64,000 nucleotides of DNA from Planotetraspora phitsanulokensis (lineage in GTDB: Bacteria > Actinomycetota > Actinomycetes > Streptosporangiales > Streptosporangiaceae): the NCBI RefSeq assembly GCF_016863295.1, contig NZ_BOOP01000030.1, forward strand, positions 1 to 64,000, read 5' to 3'. Of this stretch, positions 9,955 to 19,116 are shown in pieces. Each line of letters opens with the position of its first letter. Positions within the stretch are counted from its first letter, which is position 1. Below the pieces are notes generated by a model, which was not told where the DNA came from, did no database searches, and saw nothing but the letters and a program-made list of their open reading frames with translations. Position numbers and translations under genes: made by a program.

Positions 9955-10108
9955 GGTGTGAGCCTACCTGTCCCTTATGAGATGAGACTGAGAAGCGACG
10001 GCCCCGTGAGCCGTGTTGTGGAATGACCTTGAACTTCGGCGCTTCCCTGATGGGCATGGCCTTGGGGATACTGGCCACCGTTGACCCGTCCAGAAGGAGA
10101 TGACTTCG

Positions 10109-11131
10109 ATGCCTATCGCGACTCCAGAGGTCTACGCCGAGATGTTCGACCGCGCCAAAGCGGGCGGCTTCGCGTATCCGGCGATCAATGTGACCTCGTC
10201 GCAGACGTTGCACGCGGCGCTTCGGGGCTTCGCGGAGGCGGAGAGCGACGGGATCATCCAGGTGTCGACGGGAGGCGCCGAGTTCCTTTCCGGCACGACC
10301 GTCAAGGACATGGTGACCGGTGCGACGGCGTTCGCCGAGTTCGCCCGTGTTGTCGCCGCGAAGTACCCCGTCACGGTCGGCCTGCACACCGACCACTGCC
10401 CGAAGGACAAGCTGGACGGGTTCGTCCGCCCGCTGCTCGAGATCTCCCGTGAGCGCGTGGCCCGCGGCGAGGAGCCCCTGTACCAGTCCCACATGTGGGA
10501 CGGCTCCGCCGTACCGCTCGAGGAGAACATCGCCATCGCCTCCGAGCTCATCGACAAGACCCGCGAGGCGCATGTGATCCTCGAGGTCGAGATCGGCGTC
10601 GTCGGCGGCGAGGAGGACGGCGTCGTCGGCGAGATCAACGAGAAGCTCTACAGCACTCCCGAGGACGGGCTCGCCCTCGCCGAGGCCCTGGGGCTGGGTG
10701 AGCGCGGCCGTTACCTCGTTGCCGCCACCTTCGGCAACGTCCACGGCGTCTACAAGCCCGGCCACGTGAAGCTCCGCCCGAGCGTGCTCAAGGAGATACA
10801 GGACGCCGTCGGCGCCAAGTACGGCAAGGACAAGCCGTTCGCGCTGGTCTTCCACGGCGGCTCCGGCTCGGCGGTCGAGGAGATCCAGGAGGCCATCTCC
10901 TACGGCGTCGTGAAGATGAACATCGACACCGACACCCAGTATGCCTTCACCCGGCCGATCGCCGACCACATGTTCAAGAACTACGACGGCGTGCTCAAGG
11001 TCGACGGCGAGGTCGGCAACAAGAAGGCCTACGACCCCCGCGTGTACGGCAAGGCCGCCGAGGCCGGGATGGCCCAGCGGGTCGCCGACGCCTGCGCGCA
11101 GCTCAAGTCGGCGGGCACGAAGCTCAAGTAG
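10109..11131 (+). CDS. fbaA: Class II fructose-bisphosphate aldolase
   Basis: The 340-residue enzyme catalyses reversible cleavage of fructose 1,6-bisphosphate in glycolysis and gluconeogenesis. Zinc and substrate residues are visible in GLHTDHCPKDK, VEIGVVGGEED, NVHGVYKPG and FHGGSGS, followed by the phosphate-binding MNIDTDTQYAFTRP. The ATG at 10109 is chosen because AGAAGGAG ends 9 nt upstream; an in-frame ATG at 10100 touches that ribosome site directly. It is monocistronic and followed by a strong intrinsic terminator. Confidence 0.95.
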   Translation: MPIATPEVYAEMFDRAKAGGFAYPAINVTSSQTLHAALRGFAEAESDGIIQVSTGGAEFLSGTTVKDMVTGATAFAEFARVVAAKYPVTVGLHTDHCPKDKLDGFVRPLLEISRERVARGEEPLYQSHMWDGSAVPLEENIAIASELIDKTREAHVILEVEIGVVGGEEDGVVGEINEKLYSTPEDGLALAEALGLGERGRYLVAATFGNVHGVYKPGHVKLRPSVLKEIQDAVGAKYGKDKPFALVFHGGSGSAVEEIQEAISYGVVKMNIDTDTQYAFTRPIADHMFKNYDGVLKVDGEVGNKKAYDPRVYGKAAEAGMAQRVADACAQLKSAGTKLK

Positions 11132-11157
11132 TCCCAAGTAGTCCGAGGTCAACCGGG

Positions 11158-11192
11158 AACGGGAGATCGCAGACATATCGATCTCCCGTTTT
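11158..11192 (+). terminator. Intrinsic terminator after fbaA
   Basis: A perfect 12-bp stem (11158-11169 with 11179-11190) closes a 9-nt loop and runs directly into a T tract at 11189-11192. It is the clearest rho-independent terminator in the window and ends fbaA 27 nt after its stop. Confidence 0.9.
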
Positions 11193-11242
11193 CGCATGAC
11201 CGATCATTACTCTTTCGGTCTGACACAGGTAAGACTGTGTCC

Positions 11243-11665
11243 ATGGAAACGCACGAGAACCTCCTTGGCGGTCCGCCGCCCACCCTGCTGCAGGACAACG
11301 CCGAGGCACGGGAGATGCTCGAGGCAGGCGCCAAGGCGGCCGACGTGGCCGCGCGCTTCCCCACCTACTCGGCGGCCTGGGCCGACCTGGCGGACGAGTT
11401 CTTCACCGCCGGGCACGCGGTGACCTCGTACGCGTTCGCGCGCACCGGCTACCACCGGGGACTCGACCAGCTGCGCCGGGCCGGATGGAAGGGCCACGGC
11501 CCCATTCCCTGGGAGCACGAGCCGAACAGGGGTTTCCTGCGCTGCCTGAACGCCCTCGCCCGCGCCGCCCAGGCCATCGGCGAGAAGGACGAGGCGGAGC
11601 GCTGCGCCCAGTTCCTGCGTGACAGCAGCGCCACCGCCACGGAGGCGCTCGCCGGATCCCGGTGA
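11243..11665 (+). CDS. DUF3151 family protein
   Basis: The protein (140 residues from the ATG at 11243; an in-frame GTG at 11237 adds two) matches the DUF3151 family, small helical proteins conserved across Actinobacteria. Features include LLGGPPPTLL at the N-terminus, an Ala-rich helical repeat region (residues 20-80) reminiscent of TPR helices, and W-K-G-H-G-PIPWEHEPNRGFLRCL in the centre. No catalytic motif is visible. No ribosome site is evident. The gene lies alone between the fba terminator and purA. Confidence 0.8.
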   Translation: METHENLLGGPPPTLLQDNAEAREMLEAGAKAADVAARFPTYSAAWADLADEFFTAGHAVTSYAFARTGYHRGLDQLRRAGWKGHGPIPWEHEPNRGFLRCLNALARAAQAIGEKDEAERCAQFLRDSSATATEALAGSR

Positions 11666-11824
11666 CCTCCGCCGGTTCCCCGGCATCGACCGCCTCCCGT
11701 CGTACGGCGGGGGGCGGTTCCTCCGCGATCGTGTGACATTCGGCACCCGGGGATTCCTGAAGACTCCTGTGACGGCCCGCACGACTCGGCGGCGCCGGAG
11801 ATCCCCTAAATCGGAATGCTCAGG

Positions 11825-11880
11825 TAGTCTCTGTTTGCAAGAGGCCCTTGTCGCGCTTGCGCCAAGGGTTTTCGTTTTGT
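11825..11880 (+). promoter_or_regulatory. purA promoter and leader hairpin with T tract (candidate attenuator)
   Basis: TAGTCT at 11825-11830 is a good -10 box. Just downstream, CCCTTG (11845-11850) pairs with CAAGGG (11863-11868), with an inner CGC/GCG pairing, and TTTTCGTTTTG follows at 11869-11879. This is terminator-like and ends only about 16 nt before the purA start, so it could either end upstream transcription or attenuate purA. Confidence 0.5.
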
Positions 11881-11895
11881 CGCAGGAGTAAGACC

Positions 11896-13179
11896 ATGCC
11901 GGCTGTCGTTCTCGTGGGTGCCCAGTGGGGCGATGAGGGTAAGGGAAAGGCCACCGACCTGCTCGGCGGAGACGTCGACTACGTGGTCCGCTACCAAGGG
12001 GGAAACAACGCGGGTCACACGGTGGTGATCGGGGATCAGAAATACGCGCTGCACCTGCTGCCTACGGGTGTGCTCTCCCCTGACGTCGTGCCGGTCATCG
12101 GCAACGGCGTCGTCATCGACCCCGGTGTGCTGCTGTCCGAGATCGACGGGCTGGCGGCCCGGGGGATCGACTGCGGCCGCCTGCTGATCTCCGCGAACGC
12201 GCACCTGATCATGCCCCACCACAAGGCGATCGACAAGGTCAGCGAGCGGTTCCTGGGCAAGGCCAAGATCGGCACGACCGGCCGGGGCATCGGGCCCGCC
12301 TACGGAGACAAGATCTACCGCGTGGGCGTGCGGGTGCAGGACCTGCTCGACCCCGGCATCCTCAGCCAGAAGATCGAGGCCGCCCTCACGGAGAAGAACC
12401 AGATCCTCACCAAGATCTACAACCGCCGTGGGCTCGAGGCGACCAAGGTCCTCGACGAGTACCTGGGCTACGCCGAACGGCTGCGGCCCCACATCGCCGA
12501 CACCTCGCTGATCCTGGGCAAGGCGCTCGACGAGGGCAAGGTCGTGCTGCTCGAGGGCGGCCAGGGCACGCTGCTCGACATCGACCACGGCACCTACCCG
12601 TTCGTCACGTCGAGCTCCCCCACGTCGGGTGGCGCGTGCGCGGGCTCCGGCATCCCGCCGAACCGGCTCACCCGGGTGATCGGCATCCTCAAGGCGTACA
12701 CCACCCGGGTCGGCTCCGGGCCGTTCCCCACCGAGCTGCTCGACGAGCAGGGCGAGTGGCTGCGGCAGACCGGCGGCGAGTACGGCGTGACCACCGGCCG
12801 CAACCGCCGCTGCGGCTGGTTCGACGCCGTCATCGCGCGGTACGCCACCCGGATCAACGGCGTGACCGACTTCTTCCTGACGAAGCTCGACGTGCTGTCC
12901 GGCCTCGAGCGGATCCCCGTGTGCGTCGCCTACGACGTGAACGGCGTGCGCCACGACGAGATCCCGATGACGCAGACCGAGTTCCACCACGCCACGCCGA
13001 TCTACGAGGAGCTGCCCGGCTGGCAGGAGGACATCACCAGCGCCAAGACCTTCGACGACCTGCCGCCCAACGCCCAGTCCTACGTCCGGGCGCTGGAGGA
13101 GATGAGCGGCGCGCCGATCTCCGCGATCGGCGTCGGCCCGGGGCGCACGCAGACCCTGCAGATCCGATCTCTGCTGTGA
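11896..13179 (+). CDS. purA: Adenylosuccinate synthetase
   Basis: The 427-residue enzyme joins IMP and aspartate using GTP, the first committed step to AMP. The N-terminal loop QWGDEGKGK and the GNNAGHTV segment with catalytic His are present, followed by [32 protein letters not shown] and [12 protein letters not shown]. The ATG at 11896 has CAGGAG 7 nt upstream; a longer in-frame extension would read through the leader hairpin and is rejected. The purA leader holds a hairpin with a T run, suggesting regulation in the 5' UTR. Confidence 0.97.
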   Translation: MPAVVLVGAQWGDEGKGKATDLLGGDVDYVVRYQGGNNAGHTVVIGDQKYALHLLPTGVLSPDVVPVIGNGVVIDPGVLLSEIDGLAARGIDCGRLLISANAHLIMPHHKAIDKVSERFLGKAKIGTTGRGIGPAYGDKIYRVGVRVQDLLDPGILSQKIEAALTEKNQILTKIYNRRGLEATKVLDEYLGYAERLRPHIADTSLILGKALDEGKVVLLEGGQGTLLDIDHGTYPFVTSSSPTSGGACAGSGIPPNRLTRVIGILKAYTTRVGSGPFPTELLDEQGEWLRQTGGEYGVTTGRNRRCGWFDAVIARYATRINGVTDFFLTKLDVLSGLERIPVCVAYDVNGVRHDEIPMTQTEFHHATPIYEELPGWQEDITSAKTFDDLPPNAQSYVRALEEMSGAPISAIGVGPGRTQTLQIRSLL

Positions 13180-13265
13180 TTTCCGCAGGCATGTGCCGTA
13201 CGGGATGGTTTGCGGGCATGCGCGCCGAGGCCCGGAAGATGCCCGGGGCGAGGCGGCGGAGACAG

Positions 13266-13271
13266 TAAGGT
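13266..13271 (+). promoter_or_regulatory. -10 box of leaderless glycerophosphodiesterase promoter
   Basis: TAAGGT lies 8 nt before the GTG at 13280. No Shine-Dalgarno sequence is present and no convincing -35 box is seen. Confidence 0.45.
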
Positions 13272-13279
13272 ACGCCGTT

Positions 13280-14206
13280 GTGCACGGATACGTTGAACTA
13301 CATGGTCACCGGGGAGCGCGCGGGCTGAGGCCCGAGAACACGCTTCCCGGTCTCGCGTTCGCGCTGGAGCTGGGTGTCGACGCGTTGGAGTTCGACGTGG
13401 CGATGTCGGCCGACGGGCAGCTCGTGCTCACCCACGATCTGCTCGTCTCTCCCGTGACCAGCGCCGACACCGGGATGGCCACGCCGGACGACGAGATGTT
13501 CCCCTACGTGGGGAAGCCGATCAACTCGCTGACGCTGGCGCAACTGCGCACCCTCGACGTCGGCGTACGGCTGCCGCAGCGTCCCGACGACGTGTTCGCC
13601 CTCACGCAGGTGCCGCTGCCGGACACCCGGATGCCCACGCTGGGCGCGGTGCTCGGGCTGATCGGCGCCCTCGGAGCGGACAAGGTGCGGCTCAACGTGG
13701 AGCTGAAGTCCAATCCGACGCGCCCGGATCTGTCGGCCGACCCGGTCGAGTTCGCGGAAACGGTCGTGAAGGAGCTCGACAAGCACGACAAGCTCTCCCG
13801 GGCGTCCATGCTCAGCTTCGACTGGCGCATCCTGAAGGCCGCCGAGCATCTGATCGACCAGCGGTACGCGCTGATCGAGCGGGTGACGATGAGCCCCGAG
13901 TGGATGAACGGGCTCGACCTCGCCGACTTCGACGGCGACATCCCGGCGGCCGCCGCCGAGGTGGGGGCGACGACGTTGTCGCCCGATCGGGTGCTCGTCG
14001 ACGAGTCCCTCATGGCCGGGGCGTCCCTGCGCGGCATGCCGGTCGCCGTCTGGACGGTCAACGACCCTGAGGAGGCGTCCCACCTGATCGACATGGGTGC
14101 GTCCGCGATCGTCACCGACTACCCCGATCGCATGCGCCTGCTATGGAAGGCGCGCAACCTCCCGCTGCCGGAGCCGGTCCGCCCGCTCCGGCACGTCGAC
14201 GCCTGA
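13280..14206 (+). CDS. Glycerophosphodiester phosphodiesterase
   Basis: The 308-residue TIM-barrel enzyme hydrolyses glycerophosphodiesters to glycerol 3-phosphate and an alcohol. The family signature is at the very N-terminus (HGHRGARGLRPENT), with the metal-binding pair ALEFDVAMSADG and the second catalytic His in VLTHD. VRLNVELKSN and WTVNDPEEA match the later barrel strands. The GTG at 13280 is preferred: it places the catalytic motif at the usual distance and has TAAGGT 8 nt upstream. No signal peptide is visible, so it is probably cytoplasmic. Confidence 0.92.
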   Translation: MHGYVELHGHRGARGLRPENTLPGLAFALELGVDALEFDVAMSADGQLVLTHDLLVSPVTSADTGMATPDDEMFPYVGKPINSLTLAQLRTLDVGVRLPQRPDDVFALTQVPLPDTRMPTLGAVLGLIGALGADKVRLNVELKSNPTRPDLSADPVEFAETVVKELDKHDKLSRASMLSFDWRILKAAEHLIDQRYALIERVTMSPEWMNGLDLADFDGDIPAAAAEVGATTLSPDRVLVDESLMAGASLRGMPVAVWTVNDPEEASHLIDMGASAIVTDYPDRMRLLWKARNLPLPEPVRPLRHVDA

Positions 14207-14217
14207 CATATCCGGCG

Positions 14218-14412
14218 TCACTCCTCGATCGAGAGCGCCCCGGACGGGCAGAGCTTGACCGCGCGGCGGACCGCCGCCTCGCGGGACGCGGGGGGATCGG
14301 GCTCGAGCACGACCACCGTCCCGTCGTCCTCGCTCTGATCGAAGACCTCCGGCACGGTCAGGGCGCACATGCCCGCCCCGACGCAGACGCCGGTGTCCGC
14401 CTTGATCTTCAT
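14218..14412 (-). CDS. [3Fe-4S]-type ferredoxin of P450 system
   Basis: The 64-residue acidic ferredoxin has ligand motif C-VGAGM-C near the N-terminus and a distal CP (LCPSGAL), the CX2AX2C...CP pattern of [3Fe-4S] ferredoxins that feed electrons to bacterial cytochromes P450. It lies 11 nt downstream of the P450 gene on the same strand, so the two form an operon. A ferredoxin reductase is not present nearby and must be encoded elsewhere. Confidence 0.92.
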   Translation of the reverse strand: MKIKADTGVCVGAGMCALTVPEVFDQSEDDGTVVVLEPDPPASREAAVRRAVKLCPSGALSIEE

Positions 14413-14423
14413 CGCTCTCCCTC

Positions 14424-15623
14424 CTACCAGGTGACCGGCAGGCGGTGCACCCCGTAGATCGACATGTCCGAGCGCATCGGGACCTCCTCGGCCGGCACGG
14501 CGAGGCGCAGCTCCGGGAAGCGCCGGAGCAGCGCCGGGTAGGCGATGCGCATCTCGGCCCTGGCGAGTTGCTGACCCAGGCACTGGTGCACACCGTGCCC
14601 GAACGTGAGGTGGCCGTGGGCGGACCGGCTGACGTCGAGCGTCTCGGACTCCCCGAACCGCTCCGGGTCCCGGTTGGCCACGGCGGCCGCGATCGTCACC
14701 ACCTCTTTCGCCTTGATCAGGTGGCCGTCGAGATCGATGTCCTCCAGCGCCGTCCTCATCGGGCCGATGTGGATGATGGTGAGATAGCGCAGCAGTTCCT
14801 CGACCGCGCCCTCCACCACGTCGGGGTCGTCCCGCACCGCCGCCAGCTGCTTGGGGTTGGTCAGCAGCGCGAACGTCCCGAGGGCCAGCATGTTGGCTGT
14901 GGTCTCGTGTCCGGCGACGAGCAGCAGCAGCCCGACCCCGGCGAGCTCCTCGTCGTTCAGCTCGCCACCGGCCACCAGGCCGCCGAGCAGGTCGTCCGAG
15001 GGCTCCGCATGCTTGTGCTTGACGAGGGCGCGCAGGTAGTCCAGCAGGTCGTCGATCGCCGTGCGGATCTGCTCCGGCGTCGAGTGCAGGCTCAGCATCA
15101 CGGCGGAGTCGCGGTGGAACCTGTCCCTGTCCTCGTACGGCACACCGAGCAGCTCGCAGATCACCAGCGAGGGGATGGGGAGGGCGAAGGCCTGCACGAG
15201 GTCGACGGGACCGCCCTCGCGTTCCATGGCGTCCAGGCGGTCCTGGGTGATCTGCGCGATCCGGGGCTCGAGCTGCTTCATCCTGCGCACCGTGAACTGG
15301 CCGGTCAGCAACCGCCGGAACCGGGTGTGCTCGGGGGGATCCATCCGGAGGAAGAAGCCGGGCTGCATCCGGATCTCCTGAAGGTTGATCAGCCGCTGCT
15401 GGATCGGGGGATGGAGGAACTCGGGGCGGGTGCTGAAACCAGGATGGGCGAGCACGGCGCGGGCCAGGGCGTACCCCGTGATGAGCCAACCCTCATGGCC
15501 GTCCGCATAGATCATGCGGTGGATCGGCGTCTCCTCACGGGCCCGGGTCAGGGCGTCGGGCGGGTCGAAGGGGCGCTCACGAGCAGTCGTGTACGTCATG
15601 AGACCGGGTGTCGCCTCTGTCAT
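14424..15623 (-). CDS. Cytochrome P450 monooxygenase
   Basis: The 399-residue soluble P450 contains the I-helix oxygen-activation motif AGHETT, the K-helix ExxR (EELLRY), and the heme loop FGHGVHQCLG with axial C348. Overall it resembles CYP105-type actinomycete enzymes that oxidise xenobiotics or secondary metabolites. The ATG at 15623 has AGGAG 6 nt upstream. The downstream ferredoxin is its probable redox partner, and a divergent TetR regulator with a palindromic operator probably controls the pair. The substrate is unknown. Confidence 0.95.
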   Translation of the reverse strand: MTEATPGLMTYTTARERPFDPPDALTRAREETPIHRMIYADGHEGWLITGYALARAVLAHPGFSTRPEFLHPPIQQRLINLQEIRMQPGFFLRMDPPEHTRFRRLLTGQFTVRRMKQLEPRIAQITQDRLDAMEREGGPVDLVQAFALPIPSLVICELLGVPYEDRDRFHRDSAVMLSLHSTPEQIRTAIDDLLDYLRALVKHKHAEPSDDLLGGLVAGGELNDEELAGVGLLLLVAGHETTANMLALGTFALLTNPKQLAAVRDDPDVVEGAVEELLRYLTIIHIGPMRTALEDIDLDGHLIKAKEVVTIAAAVANRDPERFGESETLDVSRSAHGHLTFGHGVHQCLGQQLARAEMRIAYPALLRRFPELRLAVPAEEVPMRSDMSIYGVHRLPVTW

Positions 15624-15681
15624 GACTCGCTCCTTGTCAGCTTGTCAGCGTCACCTCCACACCTAGCATCATTCGGTGTAA

Positions 15682-15721
15682 ATTTGCAATGGATGCAAAT
15701 ATGATTTGAATGTCGTAAAGT
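15682..15721. promoter_or_regulatory. TetR operator and promoter between P450 and regulator
   Basis: ATTTGCA (15682-15688) and TGCAAAT (15694-15700) form a perfect 7-5-7 inverted repeat. TAAAGT (15716-15721) is the -10 box for the leaderless TetR gene, and the palindrome covers the expected -35 region (about 15693-15698). This fits autorepression plus repression of the divergent P450 operon. Confidence 0.65.
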
Positions 15722-15728
15722 TCAAGTT

Positions 15729-16340
15729 ATGGGCGATGTGGTGGGCTTGCGGGTGCGCAAGAAGCTACGCACCCGGCGAGCGCTGATCGAGGCGGCGCTG
15801 CGCCTGTTCGAGGAGAAGGGCTACGAGGAGACGACGATCGCGGAGATAACCGCGGCGGCGGACGTCTCGACGAGGACGTTCTTCAGCTACTTCACCAGCA
15901 AGGAGGACGTCGTCTTCTTCGACGGCGAGGCCCGGGTCGAGGCCGCCCTGAAGGTGATCGCCGACCGCAGGCCGGCGGAGACCGTCGTCGACCTCCTGCT
16001 GCGCGTCGTCGGCCACAGCCTCGACGCGGTCACCGACGCCGATCTGACGGTGGAACTGACCCCCGCCCGCCGCCAGCTGATCATGACGGCGCCGGCGCTT
16101 CGGGCGCGCGGGCTGGACCTGCTGTTCGAGACGCAGCGGCGCCTGGCCGACGCGCTCCACCACGCCTACGCCGACGAGATCGACCCCGTCGAGGCCGCCG
16201 CCGCCATCGGGTCCCTCATGGGCGCGGCCTACCTGGCCACGACGTTCAGCATGGAGCGCGGCGAGACACCCGAGCAGGTCTGGGCCACGGGCCGGCGCGC
16301 CATGGAGATCGCGATCCGCGGCCTGGGATCAATCGGCTGA
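15729..16340 (+). CDS. TetR/AcrR family regulator
   Basis: The 203-residue protein has an N-terminal HTH (TTIAEITAAADVSTRTFFSYF, residues about 35-56) typical of TetR repressors, followed by a helical ligand domain. The ATG at 15729 follows TAAAGT by 7 nt without a ribosome site. It is divergent from the P450-ferredoxin operon, with a palindrome in between, so it most likely represses that operon until a ligand, perhaps the P450 substrate, binds. Confidence 0.9.
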   Translation: MGDVVGLRVRKKLRTRRALIEAALRLFEEKGYEETTIAEITAAADVSTRTFFSYFTSKEDVVFFDGEARVEAALKVIADRRPAETVVDLLLRVVGHSLDAVTDADLTVELTPARRQLIMTAPALRARGLDLLFETQRRLADALHHAYADEIDPVEAAAAIGSLMGAAYLATTFSMERGETPEQVWATGRRAMEIAIRGLGSIG

Positions 16341-16380
16341 CCCCCCTACCCCTGCGCGAAAAGGCCGGGGCCGAGGTTGG

Positions 16381-17505
16381 TCAGAGCCAGCCGTTGCGGC
16401 GGAAGGCTCTGTGCAGCAGCGTGCAGGCGACCACCATGACCGCGATCACCACGGGATAGCCGTAGGCGGCCCGCAGTTCGGGCATGTGATCGAAGTTCAT
16501 CCCGTAGATGCCCGCGATCATCGTGGGGACCGAGATGATCGCGACCCAGGAGGAGATCTTCCGCATGTCCTCGTTGGCGAGCGCGTTCGAGCGCGCCAGC
16601 GCGGCCTGCAGGATGGAGTCCGACAGCTCGTTCGACGCCTGAACCTGCTCGCACACACGGGACAGGTGGTCGCCGACGTCGCGGAAGTACTCCCGCATCT
16701 CCGACGGGATCATGCGGCGCTGGGGGAGGGCGTTGAACGGAGTCTGCAGGGGGCCGACGGCCCGCTTGAGCTCGAGCATCTCCCGCTTGAGCTGGTAGAT
16801 GCGGTTGATGTCGCGAGAGCTGACCTCGGCGAAGACGGCCGCCTCGACCTCTTCGAGCTCGGCCTGCATGAGGTCGGCGACCTGGAGGTACTTGTCGACG
16901 ACGTGGTCGGCGATGGCGTGCAGCACACCGGTGGGCCCGCGGCCAAGCAGCTTCGGCTTGTCCTCGAGCTTCTCCCGGACGTCGACAAGGGGACAGTGCC
17001 TGCCGTGCCGTACGGTCACGACGAAGTCGGGGCCAACGAAGATCATGATCTCGCCGGTGCCGATGATCTCGCTGGTCGCGGTCAGCACCTCGTGATCGAG
17101 GAAGGCAACGGTCTTGAGCACGACGAACAGGGAGTCGCCGTACCGCTCGACCTTGGGCCGCTGGTGCGCCTTGATCGCGTCCTCGACCGCCAGGGGGTGC
17201 AGGCCGAAGACGTCGGCCAGCCATTCGACCTCAGGCGCCGCAGGCTCGTGCAGGCCGACCCACACGTACGCGTCGGAGGGGGAGTCGCCGGAGTTGTGCG
17301 CACGGACGAGGCTCACGGCCTCCGCGATGCCGTCGACGGTGACCTTCCTGCCACCGATGTACGCGCCGAACTCGACGAGGGACTTGCTCGGCGGAACACA
17401 CGAACCGCTCAGCTGCTCCGGGGGGTTGATCACGGTTGGGCTGAGACGCGCAGGGATGACCCGGGCGTTCCTGGTAATACGAGGGAAAATAGCCGAAGAG
17501 CGCAT
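16381..17505 (-). CDS. corA: CorA-type magnesium/cobalt transporter
   Basis: The 374-residue protein has the long soluble N-terminal domain of CorA, a stalk helix, and two C-terminal TM helices. The signature GMN loop is present as AGIYGMNF (about residues 332-338), with a basic C-terminal tail RRNGWL. It forms a pentameric channel for Mg2+ (or Co2+/Ni2+) in the cytoplasmic membrane. The ATG at 17505 has GGGAAGGGA upstream. The N-terminal ~45 residues are less conserved, so a later start is possible. Confidence 0.93.
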   Translation of the reverse strand: MRSSAIFPRITRNARVIPARLSPTVINPPEQLSGSCVPPSKSLVEFGAYIGGRKVTVDGIAEAVSLVRAHNSGDSPSDAYVWVGLHEPAAPEVEWLADVFGLHPLAVEDAIKAHQRPKVERYGDSLFVVLKTVAFLDHEVLTATSEIIGTGEIMIFVGPDFVVTVRHGRHCPLVDVREKLEDKPKLLGRGPTGVLHAIADHVVDKYLQVADLMQAELEEVEAAVFAEVSSRDINRIYQLKREMLELKRAVGPLQTPFNALPQRRMIPSEMREYFRDVGDHLSRVCEQVQASNELSDSILQAALARSNALANEDMRKISSWVAIISVPTMIAGIYGMNFDHMPELRAAYGYPVVIAVMVVACTLLHRAFRRNGWL

Positions 17506-17611
17506 GGCGGTCCCTTCCCGCCCGAGTCAGCACGCTCCACGCGCGACGTAATGTCACCCCTTATTAAGGCGTGAGCTGCCCCTCGGGCTCAGTTGTGAAG
17601 TGGTCGGGAGT

Positions 17612-17630
17612 GCGCACGTCGCACGTGCGC
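17612..17630. promoter_or_regulatory. Perfect 8-3-8 palindrome upstream of corA
   Basis: GCGCACGT (17612-17619) and ACGTGCGC (17623-17630) flank a 3-nt centre, about 107 nt before the corA start. It has the form of a dimeric-repressor operator. No cognate regulator can be named. Confidence 0.45.
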
Positions 17631-17757
17631 GAGCACGTACTGACGGGATCACCAGAATTCATCCCGAACCACCTCCAAACGCCACGAGAGGGGACGAAGC
17701 CCGCCTAAGTTACCACATACGTGGGATGGCCGCCTTTTGAGCGTACCCAACCCCCCC

Positions 17758-17780
17758 GTGTGATCATGCACTACTCGTGA
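17758..17780 (+). repeat. Dispersed intergenic repeat, copy A
   Basis: TGATCATGCAC at 17761-17771 is followed by TACTCGTGA, matching the consensus GTGATCATGCRC-N3-TTCGTGA seen in three other gaps, with one T missing. Confidence 0.55.
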
Positions 17781-17856
17781 AATTCGCCCGACACCTCCAG
17801 TGAATCGGGCACGGCGCCCACTCGGGCGGAACAAGCGCCCTGTAAACGGCGCGACA

Positions 17857-19107
17857 ATGGAACACGTGCGCGTTCTCGTCATCGGATCCGGGGGCCGCGA
17901 GCACGCTCTGTGCCGCGCCCTCCGACTCGACCCGGCCGTCTCAGAGCTCCACTGCGCCCCCGGCAACGCCGGGATCGCGGAAGTGGCGACACTGCACCCC
18001 GTGACGCCCACGGACGGGGCGGCCGTCTCCGCCCTGGCCGTCCGGTTGGGGGCCGACCTGGTCGTCATCGGACCGGAGGCACCGCTGGTCGCGGGCGTCG
18101 CCGACGCCGTCAGGGCGCAGGGCATCCCCTGCTTCGGCCCGTCACGCGAGCCCGCCGCGATCGAGGGTTCCAAGGCGTTCGCCAAGGACGTCATGGTGGC
18201 CGCCGGGGTCCCCACCGCACGGGCGTTCACCTGCACGACCGAGGACGAGGCCGCCGCGGCGCTCGACGCGTTCGGCCCGCCGTACGTGGTGAAGGACGAC
18301 GGCCTCGCTGCGGGCAAGGGCGTCGTCGTGACCGGCGACCGCGACGAGGCGCTGGCCCACGCCCGCGCGTGCGAGCGGGTCGTCGTGGAGGAATACCTCG
18401 ACGGTCCCGAGGTGTCGCTGTTCGCGTTGTGCGACGGGCAGACGGCCGTGCCGCTCCAGCCGGCGCAGGACTTCAAGCGCGCCTACGACGGGGACGAGGG
18501 TCCGAACACCGGCGGCATGGGCGCCTACACGCCCCTGCCCTGGGCGCCCGAGGACCTGACCGAGCAGGTCATGGCCGAGGTCGTCAGGCCGACGGTCGCC
18601 GAACTCGCCCGGCGCGGCATGCCGTACACCGGGGTCCTGTACGCGGGGCTGGCCCTCACGAAGGCCGGACCACGGGTCATCGAGTTCAACGCCCGGTTCG
18701 GCGACCCGGAGACCCAGGTCGTGCTCGACCGGCTGGCGACGCCGCTGGCGGGCCTGCTGCTCGCCTGCGCGACGGGCGGCCTCGCGGCGCACGAACCCCT
18801 CCGCTGGCGCGGCGGCGCCGCGGTGACCGTGGTGATCGCGGCTGAGAACTATCCGGCCGACCCGCTGAAGGGCGACGTCATCGAAGGGCTCCCGCTGGAC
18901 GACGCCGACGCGTACGTCCTCCACGCGGGCACCGCCTTCGACGGCGACCGCCTGGTGTCGAACGGCGGCAGGGTGCTCAATGTGATCGGCACCGGCGAGG
19001 ACGTCGCGCGGGCGCGTGCGGCGGCCTACGAGGCGCTCGCGAAGATCTCGTTGCGCGGTTCCCACCACCGGTCCGACATCGCGCTGTCGGCCGCGGCCGA
19101 GTCCTGA
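17857..19107 (+). CDS. purD: Phosphoribosylamine-glycine ligase (GAR synthetase)
   Basis: The 416-residue ATP-grasp enzyme joins 5-phosphoribosylamine and glycine in purine synthesis. The N-terminal Rossmann-like [16 protein letters not shown]-grasp [27 protein letters not shown] and [17 protein letters not shown] are all present. The ATG at 17857 is chosen; a GTG at 17866 is an equally plausible start because no ribosome site or TAnnnT box decides. purC follows 44 nt downstream but has its own promoter. Confidence 0.96.
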   Translation: MEHVRVLVIGSGGREHALCRALRLDPAVSELHCAPGNAGIAEVATLHPVTPTDGAAVSALAVRLGADLVVIGPEAPLVAGVADAVRAQGIPCFGPSREPAAIEGSKAFAKDVMVAAGVPTARAFTCTTEDEAAAALDAFGPPYVVKDDGLAAGKGVVVTGDRDEALAHARACERVVVEEYLDGPEVSLFALCDGQTAVPLQPAQDFKRAYDGDEGPNTGGMGAYTPLPWAPEDLTEQVMAEVVRPTVAELARRGMPYTGVLYAGLALTKAGPRVIEFNARFGDPETQVVLDRLATPLAGLLLACATGGLAAHEPLRWRGGAAVTVVIAAENYPADPLKGDVIEGLPLDDADAYVLHAGTAFDGDRLVSNGGRVLNVIGTGEDVARARAAAYEALAKISLRGSHHRSDIALSAAAES

Positions 19108-19116
19108 CCCGGGCGG

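Larger units (their letters stand above)
17506..17856. other. 351-nt divergent intergenic region corA / purD
   Basis: No gene is seen. The region holds the corA and purD promoters, a 19-bp palindrome (17612-17630), one copy of the dispersed GTGATCATGCAC-type repeat (17758-17780), and a 6-bp hairpin (17786-17791 with 17805-17810). Confidence 0.7.

Noticed and set aside
9929-11197. Open frame of 422 codons antisense to fbaA
   Set aside because: No recognisable motif; fbaA is unambiguous and has its own ribosome site and terminator.
11848-11895. N-terminal extension of PurA
   Set aside because: It would translate the leader hairpin and T tract; ATG 11896 has a good ribosome site and the normal PurA N-terminus.
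13193-13279. Longer N-terminus for the glycerophosphodiesterase
   Set aside because: The extra 29 residues are Arg/Gly-rich and place the catalytic HGHRGARG too far inside; TAAGGT before GTG 13280 supports the shorter start.
14445-15704. Open frame of 419 codons antisense to the P450
   Set aside because: Shadow of the P450, which has heme, I-helix and ExxR motifs.
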